NCBI GenBank assembly: GCA_026126245.1
Contig: JAHCJT010000011.1
Span: 1-34,229, forward strand
Direction of reading: 5' to 3'
Length of the DNA stretch: 34,229 nucleotides
DNA from: Alphaproteobacteria bacterium
Lineage (GTDB): Bacteria; Pseudomonadota; Alphaproteobacteria; Reyranellales; Reyranellaceae
Every line of letters begins with the position of its first letter. The first letter of the stretch is position 1. Shown piece by piece: positions 1 through 14,809 of the stretch. A program made the translations under genes and the position numbers. The notes beneath the pieces were generated by a model. That model made no database searches, was not told the origin of the DNA, and saw nothing but the letters and a program-made list of their open reading frames with translations.

Positions 1-1675
1 CGTAGCGTGCGGTCGCGGCCGTTCGGGTGCCCGGCTGTACGCTGACAAGTGCCCGCAGCAGGCGCGGCAGGGCCGCCTGGACCTCCGGCGCCAGACCGGC
101 CAGCACTTCCTCGGCGCGCCGGCCGATCGCGCCATGCAGACCGCCGAGCTCCTGATAGGCGGCATAGGTCAGCTGGCCGGAAGCCGTACGGCGATGCCAC
201 AGCTGATCGAGAAGATATTCCAACAGCGGCAGCGACGCTGCGTCGCCGGCCGCCGCCTCGCGGATCGTCTCATCGAGACTGTGGCCCGTGCTGCTGTCGA
301 TCTCGAAATGCAGGCCCGCCTCGCGCGCCGGCTGCCGGATGATCTGGCCGATCTCGGAGTCGTCCGGCGGTGTCAGCAGATATTTGGCTTCACCGCCGGC
401 CAGGCGTGCCAGCGGTGGCAAGCGCTCCAGCCGGTCGAAGAAATCCGATCTCATGGTGGCGACCACCCAGACGAGACCGCTGGACGCCAGCGCCGCCAGC
501 GCCGCGACGTAACGGGTGCGGTCCTCCGGAGAAATGCCGTCAGTCGTGAACAACTCCTCAAGCTGGTCGACGACCAGCAGCAGGCGGGCCTCGCCGCGGC
601 TGGTGACGCCGGCAGTTCGTGCCACGGCGGCCAACGCATGGCGGATCGGCTGCGCGGTGGCCGTCGGGGTCCGGGCCAGGAGCGCGGCCAGGGCATCGGG
701 CGTGTTGTCCGATGATGCCGCCGCCAGTTCAGGCAGTGCCGCACCTTCGAACAACGCTGCCGCCAGGCCCGACAGTGGCCCGCCGGCTGCGTCGAACGCG
801 CCGGGCCGGGTCAGTGCGTGACGCACCATGGCGGCATGGCCCACCATGCCGGCTTCGCGCAGTTCCGGCACGACGGCGGCCTTGACTAGGCTCGACTTGC
901 CCGAACCGCTGGCGCCCATCACCAGCACGAAGGCGGTGCCGTTCGCCACCTGCCGCGCCAGCAGCTCCCTGACTTCGTTGCGGGCGCGCGTGCGGCCGAA
1001 GAAGATCTGCTCGTGTTCAGGTTCGAAGGCCTCGAGACCGCGATAGGGCGAACCCTGGTGCCAGCGAACGATCGCCCCTTCCTTGCCGGCAGAGCCAGCT
1101 AGCCGTCGGCGCAGCAGCTCTCGCAGATGCTGTTCCAGCATGCCTTCGAACGCCGCGCCGTCGGCGAAGGCCCGCCAGGCTGCGGTCGCCGACACGCCGT
1201 CGGCGTCGCTGAACCAGCGGCGCATGAAATCCTCGACCAGCTCCGCCTGGCGCTGCTGTTCCTCCACGGCCGCGCGATCGCCGATCCTGGCGACCACCTC
1301 GGCATGCTTGCGGTACACAAGCAATTCCGGTCGCTGTCGCTGGCGGTAGCCGGCCAGCGCATCCTCGAATTCCCACTCCGTGCCGGTCACTCGTCGGCCG
1401 GACAGCGGGCCAGTGTACTTGTCGGCGGGCAGCGGCAGGCCCAGCCGCGACCACAGAACGACAACCACGATGTCGGTATCGTGCGGCGCGATGAGTCCGT
1501 CCTGGAAATGCGCCGACGCCAGCAGCGGTTCGCGCTCCCACAGGACAGCCTCGACGGTGAAGTGGTGCGCGAATTCGCGTGCCAGACGATGCACGACGCG
1601 GGCGGCGATGCCGCGCTCCGGCCGCACGTCGTCGGGTGAGGAGATGAAGATGCGCACTGGCCGTGGATCGGCCAT
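1..1675 (-). CDS. DUF4062 (TIR-like) / nSTAND1 P-loop NTPase, 3' part beyond the window
   Basis: Seen: an open frame of 558 codons runs from an ATG at 1675 leftward off the edge. An SD-like GGAGG lies 5 nt upstream (complement of 1681-1685). The N-terminus carries VRIFISSPDDVRPER (residues 7-21), the start typical of DUF4062/TIR-like domains, followed near residue 95 by GTEWEFEDAL. A second domain opens around residue 209 with PYRGLEAFEPEHEQIFFGR, the usual entry to an nSTAND1 NTPase. Walker A is GASGSGKS (254-261, Lys260) and Walker B is VVDQLEELF (368-376, Asp370). Known: such STAND proteins are sensor-switch ATPases, usually with C-terminal WD40 or TPR repeats, and many act in bacterial conflict or signalling. 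Inference: the missing C-terminus is a repeat sensor, the DUF4062 part is the effector or adaptor, and a defence role is possible. No typical defence partner is visible in the window. The family call is firm; the function is not. Confidence 0.88.
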   Translation of the reverse strand, partial: MADPRPVRIFISSPDDVRPERGIAARVVHRLAREFAHHFTVEAVLWEREPLLASAHFQDGLIAPHDTDIVVVVLWSRLGLPLPADKYTGPLSGRRVTGTEWEFEDALAGYRQRQRPELLVYRKHAEVVARIGDRAAVEEQQRQAELVEDFMRRWFSDADGVSATAAWRAFADGAAFEGMLEQHLRELLRRRLAGSAGKEGAIVRWHQGSPYRGLEAFEPEHEQIFFGRTRARNEVRELLARQVANGTAFVLVMGASGSGKSSLVKAAVVPELREAGMVGHAAMVRHALTRPGAFDAAGGPLSGLAAALFEGAALPELAAASSDNTPDALAALLARTPTATAQPIRHALAAVARTAGVTSRGEARLLLVVDQLEELFTTDGISPEDRTRYVAALAALASSGLVWVVATMRSDFFDRLERLPPLARLAGGEAKYLLTPPDDSEIGQIIRQPAREAGLHFEIDSSTGHSLDETIREAAAGDAASLPLLEYLLDQLWHRRTASGQLTYAAYQELGGLHGAIGRRAEEVLAGLAPEVQAALPRLLRALVSVQPGTRTAATARY

Positions 1676-1696
1676 CAACGCCTCCGGCCGTCGTGA

Positions 1697-1725
1697 CGCG
1701 TAACGGCCCGTCGCGACGTTACGCG
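1697..1725. promoter_or_regulatory. 9-bp inverted repeat upstream of the nSTAND gene
   Basis: CGCGTAACG (1697-1705) and CGTTACGCG (1717-1725) form a perfect inverted repeat with an 11-nt spacer. It ends 22 nt upstream of the nSTAND start codon, so it could be an operator for a dimeric regulator or an mRNA hairpin next to the ribosome site. The rest of 1676-1940 has no convincing gene. Confidence 0.4.
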
Positions 1726-1847
1726 CGCGCCAAAGATGCGGGGTTTCGCGCCGCTCACTCGCGGTGTGATCGTCGCGGCGTGGGCATCATTCATCTTGCG
1801 TCGGGCGCCGCTGGGCGTCCAGCCTCGACGCCGCGATCGGCCGGTGC

Positions 1848-1877
1848 TTGAGCTGCGCTCGGGCGTGGCCGTGCTAG
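1848..1877 (+). promoter_or_regulatory. Candidate promoter of the alpha/beta hydrolase gene
   Basis: TTGAGC (1848-1853) and TGCTAG (1872-1877) are separated by 18 nt and lie about 65 nt before the chosen start at 1941. The -10 part matches the GCTA core frequent in alphaproteobacterial housekeeping promoters. Judged by eye only. Confidence 0.35.
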
Positions 1878-1940
1878 GGTTCAAGTTCCTTGCGGTGGCG
1901 CGTGTCGCCGCCCATCGCGTGTGCCGTCCACGAGGTCGCC

Positions 1941-3919
<1,979 letters not shown>

Positions 3920-3922
3920 TAG

Positions 3923-3939
3923 CCCTTTCGTCGAAAGGG
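3923..3939 (+). terminator. Short hairpin after mdh
   Basis: CCCTTTC (3923-3929) pairs with GAAAGGG (3933-3939) around a 3-nt loop directly behind the mdh stop codon. It is followed by ATTTAT rather than a real T tract. It may be a weak terminator or an mRNA-end stabiliser that lowers read-through into sucC. Confidence 0.4.
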
Positions 3940-3975
3940 ATTTATGGGCGCCGGCGCGCCACTTCGGCCGTTGGA

Positions 3976-4025
3976 TTGACATTGCGTCGCAACGTCGAAA
4001 TGGTAGATTATTCGCACGCTAGATA
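3976..4025 (+). promoter_or_regulatory. AT-rich candidate promoter region of sucC
   Basis: The stretch 3975-4055 is clearly richer in A and T than its surroundings. It holds a perfect TTGACA (3976-3981) and a GCTAGATA (4018-4025) that fits the alphaproteobacterial -10 pattern. The two are too far apart (36 nt) to form one promoter, so the exact element is unresolved. Confidence 0.3.
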
Positions 4026-4122
4026 TCAGTTGCTTGAAAAAACGAACTTGAGAATACGCCCGGCCGACTGACAGCCCGGCCGGGGCAGGGCATACCCCCT
4101 TCACTTTGCCGACCGGGTTTCC

Positions 4123-5317
<1,195 letters not shown>

Positions 5318-5318
<1 letters not shown>

Positions 5319-6196
5319 TGGCCGTCCTGGTCGACAAGAACACCAAGGTCATCTGCCAGGGTTTTACCGGCTCGCAGGGCACGTTCCATTCCGAACAGGC
5401 CATCGCCTACGGCACCAAGATGGTCGGCGGCGTCACGCCCGGAAAGGGCGGCAGCAAGCACCTCGACCTGCCGGTGTTCGACACCGTCAAGGAGGCGGTC
5501 GAAAAGACCGGCGCCAACGCCTCGGTGATCTACGTGCCGCCGGCGTTCGCGGCCGATGCCATCCTCGAGGCGGTTGATGCCGGCGTGGCGCTGGTCGTGA
5601 CCATCACCGAAGGCATCCCGGTGCTCGACATGGTCGCCGTCAAGCGCGCGCTGGCCGGATCGGGCTCGCGCCTGATCGGCCCCAACTGCCCCGGCGTGAT
5701 CACGCCCGGCGAATGCAAGATCGGCATCATGCCGGGCCACATCCACAAGCGCGGCAAGATCGGTATCGTGTCGCGCTCCGGCACGCTGACCTACGAGGCG
5801 GTGTCGCAGACGACGGCGGCCGGGCTGGGCCAGACGACTTGCATCGGCATCGGCGGCGATCCGGTCAACGGCACCAACTTCGTCGAGTGCCTGGAGATGT
5901 TCGTGCGCGATCCCGAAACCGAAGGGATCGTGATGATCGGCGAGATCGGCGGCGACGCAGAGGTCAGGGGCGCCGAGTTCCTCAGGGCCAGCGGCACGAA
6001 CAAACCGGTGGTGGGCTTCATCGCCGGCCGCACCGCGCCGCCCGGCCGTCGCATGGGCCATGCCGGCGCCGTGATCTCGGGCGGCAACGACACCGCGGCG
6101 TTCAAGGTCGACGCCATGCGCGCTGCCGGCATCCATGTGGTCGATTCACCGGCCGCCCTGGGCACCGGCATGCTCGAGGCGCTGCGCAAGGGCTGA
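5318..6196 (+). CDS. sucD: Succinyl-CoA synthetase alpha subunit
   Basis: 292 residues, normal length. It is the alpha subunit of succinyl-CoA ligase and carries the CoA-binding Rossmann domain and the phosphohistidine. Seen: [19 protein letters not shown] near the start, GGVTPGKGG, the conserved [39 protein letters not shown], and the phosphorylated His248 in [11 protein letters not shown]. The chosen start is ATG 5318-5320, which shares its A with the sucC stop (TGATG), implying translational coupling; a GTG directly before it is possible but less likely. It works with SucC in the cytoplasm and receives succinyl-CoA from the 2-oxoglutarate dehydrogenase complex encoded just downstream. Intact, without unusual features. 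Confidence 0.97.
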
Positions 6197-6316
6197 GGTC
6201 GCCGTGGTGCGAGCCGCTCCCCGAGGCGGCAAGTATTTGTTGATCGATTTTGCGGGCCCGGGTGGCATCGCGACGTACTAGCAGAGGCGGTGCCCCAGCG
6301 CGCCGGCGTTGTCATC

Positions 6317-9223
<2,907 letters not shown>

Positions 9224-9283
9224 TCGGCAGCGTCGTTGACGGCCGGCGACCGGCCGCCGCCTGCACCGGTGCAGAGGATCATC

Positions 9284-10519
9284 ATGGCGATCGAGATCAA
9301 GGTCCCGACCCTGGGCGAATCGGTAACCGAAGCGACCGTCGCGGAGTGGTACAAGAAGGAAGGCGACGCGGTCGCGGTCGACGAGGCGCTGTGCGCGCTG
9401 GAGACCGACAAGGTGACCGTCGAGGTCTCGGCGTCGGCCGCCGGCGTCGTGGGCCAGATCCTGGCGCCGCAAGGCGCCACGGTGCCGGTGGGCGCCACGT
9501 TGTGCCTGATCGAGGCGGGCGCCGCCGCCGCGCCGACAGCCAAACCCGCCGCCGCCGCGCCTGTGGCCGCCGCGCCACCGCCGCCCGTGGTGGCGACTCC
9601 GACTCCCGCCGCGCCGGCAGCCGCCAACATTGCCGCCTCCGGTCCGGCGGCACGCAAGCTGGTGGCCGAGCGGAGCCTTGAGGCGGCGGCGATTCCCGCC
9701 AGCGGCAAGGACGGACGCGTCACCAAGGCCGATGTGGTCACCTTCCTGCAGGCCGGCGCGACGGCCGCCGCCCCGGCACCGGCCAGGGCGCCCGTGCCGG
9801 CAGGTCCGCGTCCCAACGCCGAGCGTGAAGAGCGGGTGCGCATGTCGCGCCTGCGCAAGACCATCGCGACGCGCCTGAAGGAGGCCCAGAACACCGCCGC
9901 GATGCTGACCACCTTCAACGAGGTGGACATGAGCGCGGTGCTGGCGCTGCGCGAGCGGCTGAAAGACGACTTCGAGAAGAAGCACGGCGCGCGGCTGGGC
10001 TTCATGTCGTTCTTCGTCAAGGCATGCGTGGCGGCGTTGAAGGAGATCCCGGCGGTCAACGCCGAGATCGACGGCGAGGATCTGGTCTACAAGAACTACT
10101 ACGACATCGGCGTCGCCGTTGGCACGCCATCGGGCCTCGTGGTGCCGGTGCTGCGCGACGCCGACACGCTGGGCTTCGCCGCCGTCGAGAAAGGCATCGC
10201 CGAACTCGGCAAGAAGGCGCGCGACGGCAAGCTCAGCATCGCCGACCTCACCGGCGGCACGTTCACGATCTCCAACGGCGGCGTCTACGGCTCGCTGATG
10301 TCGACGCCGATCCTTAACCCGCCGCAGTCCGGCGTGCTGGGCATGCACAAGATCCAGCAGCGGCCGATGGCCGTTGGTGGCGACATCAAGCTGCGCCCGA
10401 TGATGTATCTGGCCCTGACCTACGATCACCGCGTCATCGATGGTCGCGAGGCGGTCACCTTCCTGGTGCGGGTCAAGGACTTCATCGAGGATCCCGAGCG
10501 CCTGCTGCTGGAAGTCTAG
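9284..10519 (+). CDS. sucB: Dihydrolipoamide succinyltransferase (2-OGDH E2)
   Basis: 411 residues. Core of the 2-oxoglutarate dehydrogenase complex: it takes the succinyl group from E1 on a swinging lipoyl arm and transfers it to CoA. Seen: one lipoyl domain (1-76) with the lipoylated Lys43 in [10 protein letters not shown], an Ala/Pro-rich hinge (about 80-120), a peripheral E1/E3-binding domain (about 122-160, [19 protein letters not shown] then [11 protein letters not shown]), a second Ala/Pro hinge, and the catalytic acyltransferase domain with His382 and Asp386 in [14 protein letters not shown] at 9274-9278 supports ATG 9284; a longer frame upstream lacks support. The start [13 protein letters not shown] segment ([14 protein letters not shown]) is that of succinyl- rather than acetyltransferases. 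It sits between sucA and lpdA, as expected. Confidence 0.96.
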   Translation: MAIEIKVPTLGESVTEATVAEWYKKEGDAVAVDEALCALETDKVTVEVSASAAGVVGQILAPQGATVPVGATLCLIEAGAAAAPTAKPAAAAPVAAAPPPPVVATPTPAAPAAANIAASGPAARKLVAERSLEAAAIPASGKDGRVTKADVVTFLQAGATAAAPAPARAPVPAGPRPNAEREERVRMSRLRKTIATRLKEAQNTAAMLTTFNEVDMSAVLALRERLKDDFEKKHGARLGFMSFFVKACVAALKEIPAVNAEIDGEDLVYKNYYDIGVAVGTPSGLVVPVLRDADTLGFAAVEKGIAELGKKARDGKLSIADLTGGTFTISNGGVYGSLMSTPILNPPQSGVLGMHKIQQRPMAVGGDIKLRPMMYLALTYDHRVIDGREAVTFLVRVKDFIEDPERLLLEV

Positions 10520-10579
10520 GGCGGCCGCCCTCATCTCATGATCGCGCGATAGCTCCGGCGCACGAGCAAGGACAGAGCC

Positions 10580-11992
<1,413 letters not shown>

Positions 11993-11998
11993 TCATTT

Positions 11999-12124
11999 CT
12001 CCCCAGCTTTGCTGGGGAGGTGCCCCGAAGGGGCGGAGGGGAGCCGACGAGGTCGATGTACCTCAGACCACGTCTGCTCCCCCTCCGGCCTTCGGCCACC
12101 TCCCCCAACTTCGTTGGGGGAGGG
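11999..12124. repeat. Inverted pair of double-hairpin palindromic repeats
   Basis: Two related units face each other: left 11999-12044, right 12076-12124, with a 31-nt spacer. Each unit forms two stem-loops. In the left one CCCCAGC/GCTGGGG closes a TTT loop and is followed by GCCCCGAAGGGGC; in the right one, read on the other strand, CCCCCAAC/GTTGGGGG closes a GAA loop and is followed by GGCCGAAGGCC. The stems differ by paired changes, so structure is kept while sequence drifts. The pair fills the gap between the convergent lpdA and the decarboxylase-family gene and probably acts as a bidirectional terminator or mRNA-end stabiliser. Intergenic palindromic repeats of this general kind are common in Alphaproteobacteria; I cannot name the subfamily. 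Confidence 0.85.
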
Positions 12125-12129
12125 AAGCG

Positions 12130-12693
12130 TCACGCCGCCGGGAACGTCGCGGCGTACGACTCGGGCGGCAGGCGCAAGCCGTTGCAGAAGTACGATACCG
12201 TCCGGTAGAAGCCGCACAGGGCGATCATCTCCAGGATCTGCTCGTCGTCGAATCGGGCGCGCAGTTCCGCCCACAGGCCATCGGAAATCGACGCCGTGTC
12301 GTGCAGTTCGTCCGCCAGCCGGATGACCGTGCGCTCCTCGTCGCTCCAGCACGCCGCGTCGGCGCCGCCGTGCACGGTCGCGTGCTGTTGTGCCTCGCTG
12401 AGGCCGGCGCGCTTCGCAAAGAACGCGACGTGGACGCCCCATTCGTATTCGTTGCCGCAACGGGCGCTGACGCGGTCGATGACAATCTCGCGCAGACGCA
12501 ACGGCAGCGGCCCCTTGTCGAGCAGCGAGCCGGCGCGGAATTTCTCCCAGACCCGCGCGCAGCCCGCCAGCGTGCGGAACAGCACCAGCGGGTCGACGCC
12601 GGGCGGCATGATGCGGTCGAACGCGGCCTGCGCCGCGGCGGGATAGGGCGCCGCGAGCGGCGCGATGCGGGGTTCGGTCAAGACGGCCTCCAT
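12130..12693 (-). CDS. Carboxymuconolactone decarboxylase family protein
   Basis: 187 residues, all-helical CMD/AhpD-like fold. Seen: REIVIDRVSARCGNEYEWGV (residues 69-88 region) with Cys79, Glu82, Glu84 and His88, the family's active-site pattern, then VAFFAKRAGLSEAQ and a second helical half ending in RLPPESYAATFPAA. There is no CxxC pair, so it is not an AhpD-type peroxidase; the Glu/His arrangement fits the YEW...H subgroup whose substrates are mostly unknown. True 4-carboxymuconolactone decarboxylase is shorter (about 130 residues), so that specific activity is not claimed. It is divergent from an HxlR regulator, and a nested palindrome lies directly upstream of its ATG, so it is probably this regulator's target. 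No clear SD is seen. Confidence 0.85.
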   Translation of the reverse strand: MEAVLTEPRIAPLAAPYPAAAQAAFDRIMPPGVDPLVLFRTLAGCARVWEKFRAGSLLDKGPLPLRLREIVIDRVSARCGNEYEWGVHVAFFAKRAGLSEAQQHATVHGGADAACWSDEERTVIRLADELHDTASISDGLWAELRARFDDEQILEMIALCGFYRTVSYFCNGLRLPPESYAATFPAA

Positions 12694-12701
12694 GTCGTGT
12701 C

Positions 12702-12752
12702 GCTACGGAAAACTCGACGCTACGAAAATCGTAGCGATACTTTTTCCGTAGC
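12702..12752. promoter_or_regulatory. Concentric nested palindrome, likely HxlR operator
   Basis: Outer arms GCTACGGAAAA (12702-12712) and TTTTCCGTAGC (12742-12752) are a perfect 11-bp inverted repeat. Inner arms GCTACGA (12719-12725) and TCGTAGC (12729-12735) are a perfect 7-bp one. Both share the centre at 12727. Another CGTAGC half-site sits at 12770-12775 beside the regulator's start. The region separates the decarboxylase-family gene from the HxlR gene, so two dimers bound side by side could control both promoters. Confidence 0.75.
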
Positions 12753-12783
12753 GCAAGGGCGCGATGCCGCGTAGCTTCCATGC

Positions 12784-13137
12784 ATGTCCGCCGGCTCCTC
12801 GCCCAAACGCCGCACGCCGCCGTTGCCCGGCCGGCCGGTGCGCGGCTCGGCCACGGGCCGGCCGGTCATGGCACTGCTCGACCTGCTGGGGCGCCGCTGG
12901 GTGCAGCGCATCATCTGGGAGCTGCGCGGCGAGGCCCTGAGCTTCCGCGCGCTGCGCACCGCCTGCGACGAGGTTAGTCCGTCGGTGCTCAACGCCCGGC
13001 TCGGCGATCTGCGCACCGCTGGCCTCGTCGAGCTGTCCGAGGCCGGCTATCGCCTGACGCCCGAGGGCCAGTCGCTGTTGCGCCTCATGCTGCCGCTGCA
13101 CGACTGGGCGGAGCGCTGGGCCAGGCGCTGGCGCTAG
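12784..13137 (+). CDS. HxlR-family winged-helix transcriptional regulator
   Basis: 117 residues. Seen: a basic, Pro-rich lead (1-25), then LLDLLGRRWVQRIIWELRG (about 31-50), SFRALRTACDEVSPSVLNAR as helix-turn-helix (53-72), GDLRTAGLVELSEAGYRLTP as the wing (74-93), and a C-terminal dimerisation helix LPLHDWAERWARR. This is the HxlR/MarR-like layout. Known: HxlR proteins bind as dimers and often sense quinones, aldehydes or thiol stress; the N-terminal cysteine used by YodB/CatR is absent and the only cysteine (in RTACDEV) lies in the DNA-binding part. ATG 12784 has no SD, so leaderless translation or a start further in (Met29) is possible. Divergent from the decarboxylase-family gene with a nested palindrome between; autoregulation is inferred. 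Confidence 0.9.
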   Translation: MSAGSSPKRRTPPLPGRPVRGSATGRPVMALLDLLGRRWVQRIIWELRGEALSFRALRTACDEVSPSVLNARLGDLRTAGLVELSEAGYRLTPEGQSLLRLMLPLHDWAERWARRWR

Positions 13138-13169
13138 GGCCCTTCTCGCGCAGCTAGACTCGCCGCGCG

Positions 13170-13281
13170 CGTCGTTACTCGGCACGAGAGCGTCGGCGAC
13201 ACCGTGCTCCCACATAGCCGAGATGCGCTCTGCGATGTCGCGGCCACGCAACCATTGATCGCGACCGGCGTCGTTACTCGG
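13170..13281. repeat. 13-bp direct repeat before the MFS gene
   Basis: CGTCGTTACTCGG occurs at 13170-13182 and again at 13269-13281, 99 bp apart, in the 202-bp gap between the HxlR and MFS genes. It may be a pair of regulator sites or the trace of a small duplication. I see no gene in the gap. Confidence 0.45.
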
Positions 13282-13339
13282 GATGGCTTTCTTGCCGCCG
13301 GTTGGCGGGTGGCAAATCCGGTCGCTTCAGCGGACAATC

Positions 13340-14800
13340 ATGCACATGACCGCTTCTCAGCCCGATCCGGCGGCAGACGCGATAGTCGAGACGGACGTGC
13401 CGGGCCGTCTGGACCGGCTGCCGTGGAGCGGCTTCCACTGGCTGGTGATCGCCGCCCTGGGCATCACGTGGATCCTGGACGGGCTGGAGGTCACGCTGGT
13501 CAGCGCCCTGGCTGGCGCCATCCACGAGAGCGAGTCGCTGGCCTTGAGCGGCACCCAGATCGGCCTGACCGCGAGCGCCTATCTCGCCGGCGCGGTGCTG
13601 GGCGCGCTGTTCTTCGGCCATCTCACCGACCGCATGGGCCGCAAGAAGCTGTTCACCGTCACGGTGCTGCTCTACGCCCTGGCGACGGCGGCCAGCGGTC
13701 TGGCCTGGGATTTCTGGTCGTTCGCCGCCTTCCGCTTTCTGGCGGGTGCCGGCATCGGTGGCGAGTACTCCGCCATCAACTCGGCGATCCAGGAACTGAT
13801 CCCCGCGCGCCGCCGCGGCTATACCGACCTCGTGGTCAACGGCAGCTACTGGCTCGGCGCGGCGCTGGGCGCCCTCGGCTCGCTGGTGGCGCTCAACCTG
13901 CAAAGCGTGCCGGCCGAGCAGGGCTGGCGTGGCGCCTTCGTGATCGGCGGCCTGATCGGCATGATCGTCATTGTCTTGCGGCGCTTCCTGCCCGAGAGCC
14001 CGCGCTGGTTGATGACGCACGGCCAGCCCGAGGAGGCGGATCGCGTCGTGCGCTCGATCGAGGCCCGCGTCGAGCGCCAGCACGGCAAGCTGCCGCCGGT
14101 CACGGCGCGCCCGATCCGGTTGCGCCGCCACCACCGTGCCGACCTGGTGCAGCTCGTGCGATCGCTGCTGGTGCACTATCCGCGTCGCACGCTGCTGGGC
14201 ATCACGCTGATGGCGGCGCAGGCCTTCTGCTACAATGCGATCTTCTTCACCTACGCCCTGATCCTCACGAAATTCTACGGCATCGCCTCGGGCGATGTCG
14301 GCTGGTTCCTGCTGCCATTCGCGGTCGGCAATTTTCTCGGGCCGCTGTTGCTGGGCTCGCTGTTCGACACGCTGGGCCGCAAGACCATGATCACCGCGAC
14401 CTACGCGCTGTCGGGTTTGCTCCTGACCGTCACCGGCCTGATGTTCCAGCAGGGGATGTTGGGTTCGGTCGGCCTGACCGCGGCATGGACGATCATCTTC
14501 TTCTTCGCCTCGGCGGCGGCCAGCGCCGCCTACCTGACGGTAAGCGAAAGCTTCCCGCTGGAGGTGCGCGCAATTGCCATTGCGATCTTCTATTCCTTCG
14601 GCACGGCACTGGGTGGCGTCGGCGGGCCGGCATTGTTCGGCGTGCTGATCGATACCGGGTCGCGCACCGAGGTCATGTGGGGCTACGCCTTCGGCGGCGT
14701 GCTGATGCTGATCGCCGCCGCAGTCGAGGCGGCGATCGGCATCCGTTCCGAACGCCGGCCGCTGGAGGAGGTGGCGCGCCCGCTGTCGTCCTGGGACTGA
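13340..14800 (+). CDS. MFS transporter (metabolite:H+ symporter / sugar-porter-like)
   Basis: 486 residues, about 12 hydrophobic segments, inner membrane. Seen: a cytoplasmic lead, first helix starting near FHWLVIAALGITWILDGLE with an acidic residue as in organic-acid symporters, the loop 2-3 signature GHLTDRMGRKKLF, RFLAGAGIGGEYSAINSAI in helix 4-5, PESPRWL before the central loop, the second-half signature LFDTLGRKTMI, and a C-terminal SFPLEVRAIAIAIFYSFGTALGG. These are features of the metabolite:H+ symporter and sugar-porter groups, which import aromatic acids, dicarboxylates or sugars; substrate unknown. Start: ATG 13340 (MHMTAS) was chosen, with GCGGA upstream; 13346 or 13283 remain possible. 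It is convergent with the acyl-CoA ligase (9 nt apart), so it could supply that island's substrate, but this is only inferred. Confidence 0.88.
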   Translation: MHMTASQPDPAADAIVETDVPGRLDRLPWSGFHWLVIAALGITWILDGLEVTLVSALAGAIHESESLALSGTQIGLTASAYLAGAVLGALFFGHLTDRMGRKKLFTVTVLLYALATAASGLAWDFWSFAAFRFLAGAGIGGEYSAINSAIQELIPARRRGYTDLVVNGSYWLGAALGALGSLVALNLQSVPAEQGWRGAFVIGGLIGMIVIVLRRFLPESPRWLMTHGQPEEADRVVRSIEARVERQHGKLPPVTARPIRLRRHHRADLVQLVRSLLVHYPRRTLLGITLMAAQAFCYNAIFFTYALILTKFYGIASGDVGWFLLPFAVGNFLGPLLLGSLFDTLGRKTMITATYALSGLLLTVTGLMFQQGMLGSVGLTAAWTIIFFFASAAASAAYLTVSESFPLEVRAIAIAIFYSFGTALGGVGGPALFGVLIDTGSRTEVMWGYAFGGVLMLIAAAVEAAIGIRSERRPLEEVARPLSSWD

Positions 14801-14809
14801 GTCGGTGGC

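Noticed and set aside
1675..1884. A 69-codon minus-strand frame whose stop overlaps the nSTAND start
   Set aside because: Arg/Ser-rich with no SD and no recognisable motif; the overlap is probably chance.
12009..12326. Short frames across the inverted repeats behind lpdA
   Set aside because: They translate the hairpin repeats themselves; such frames are artefacts of repeat sequence.
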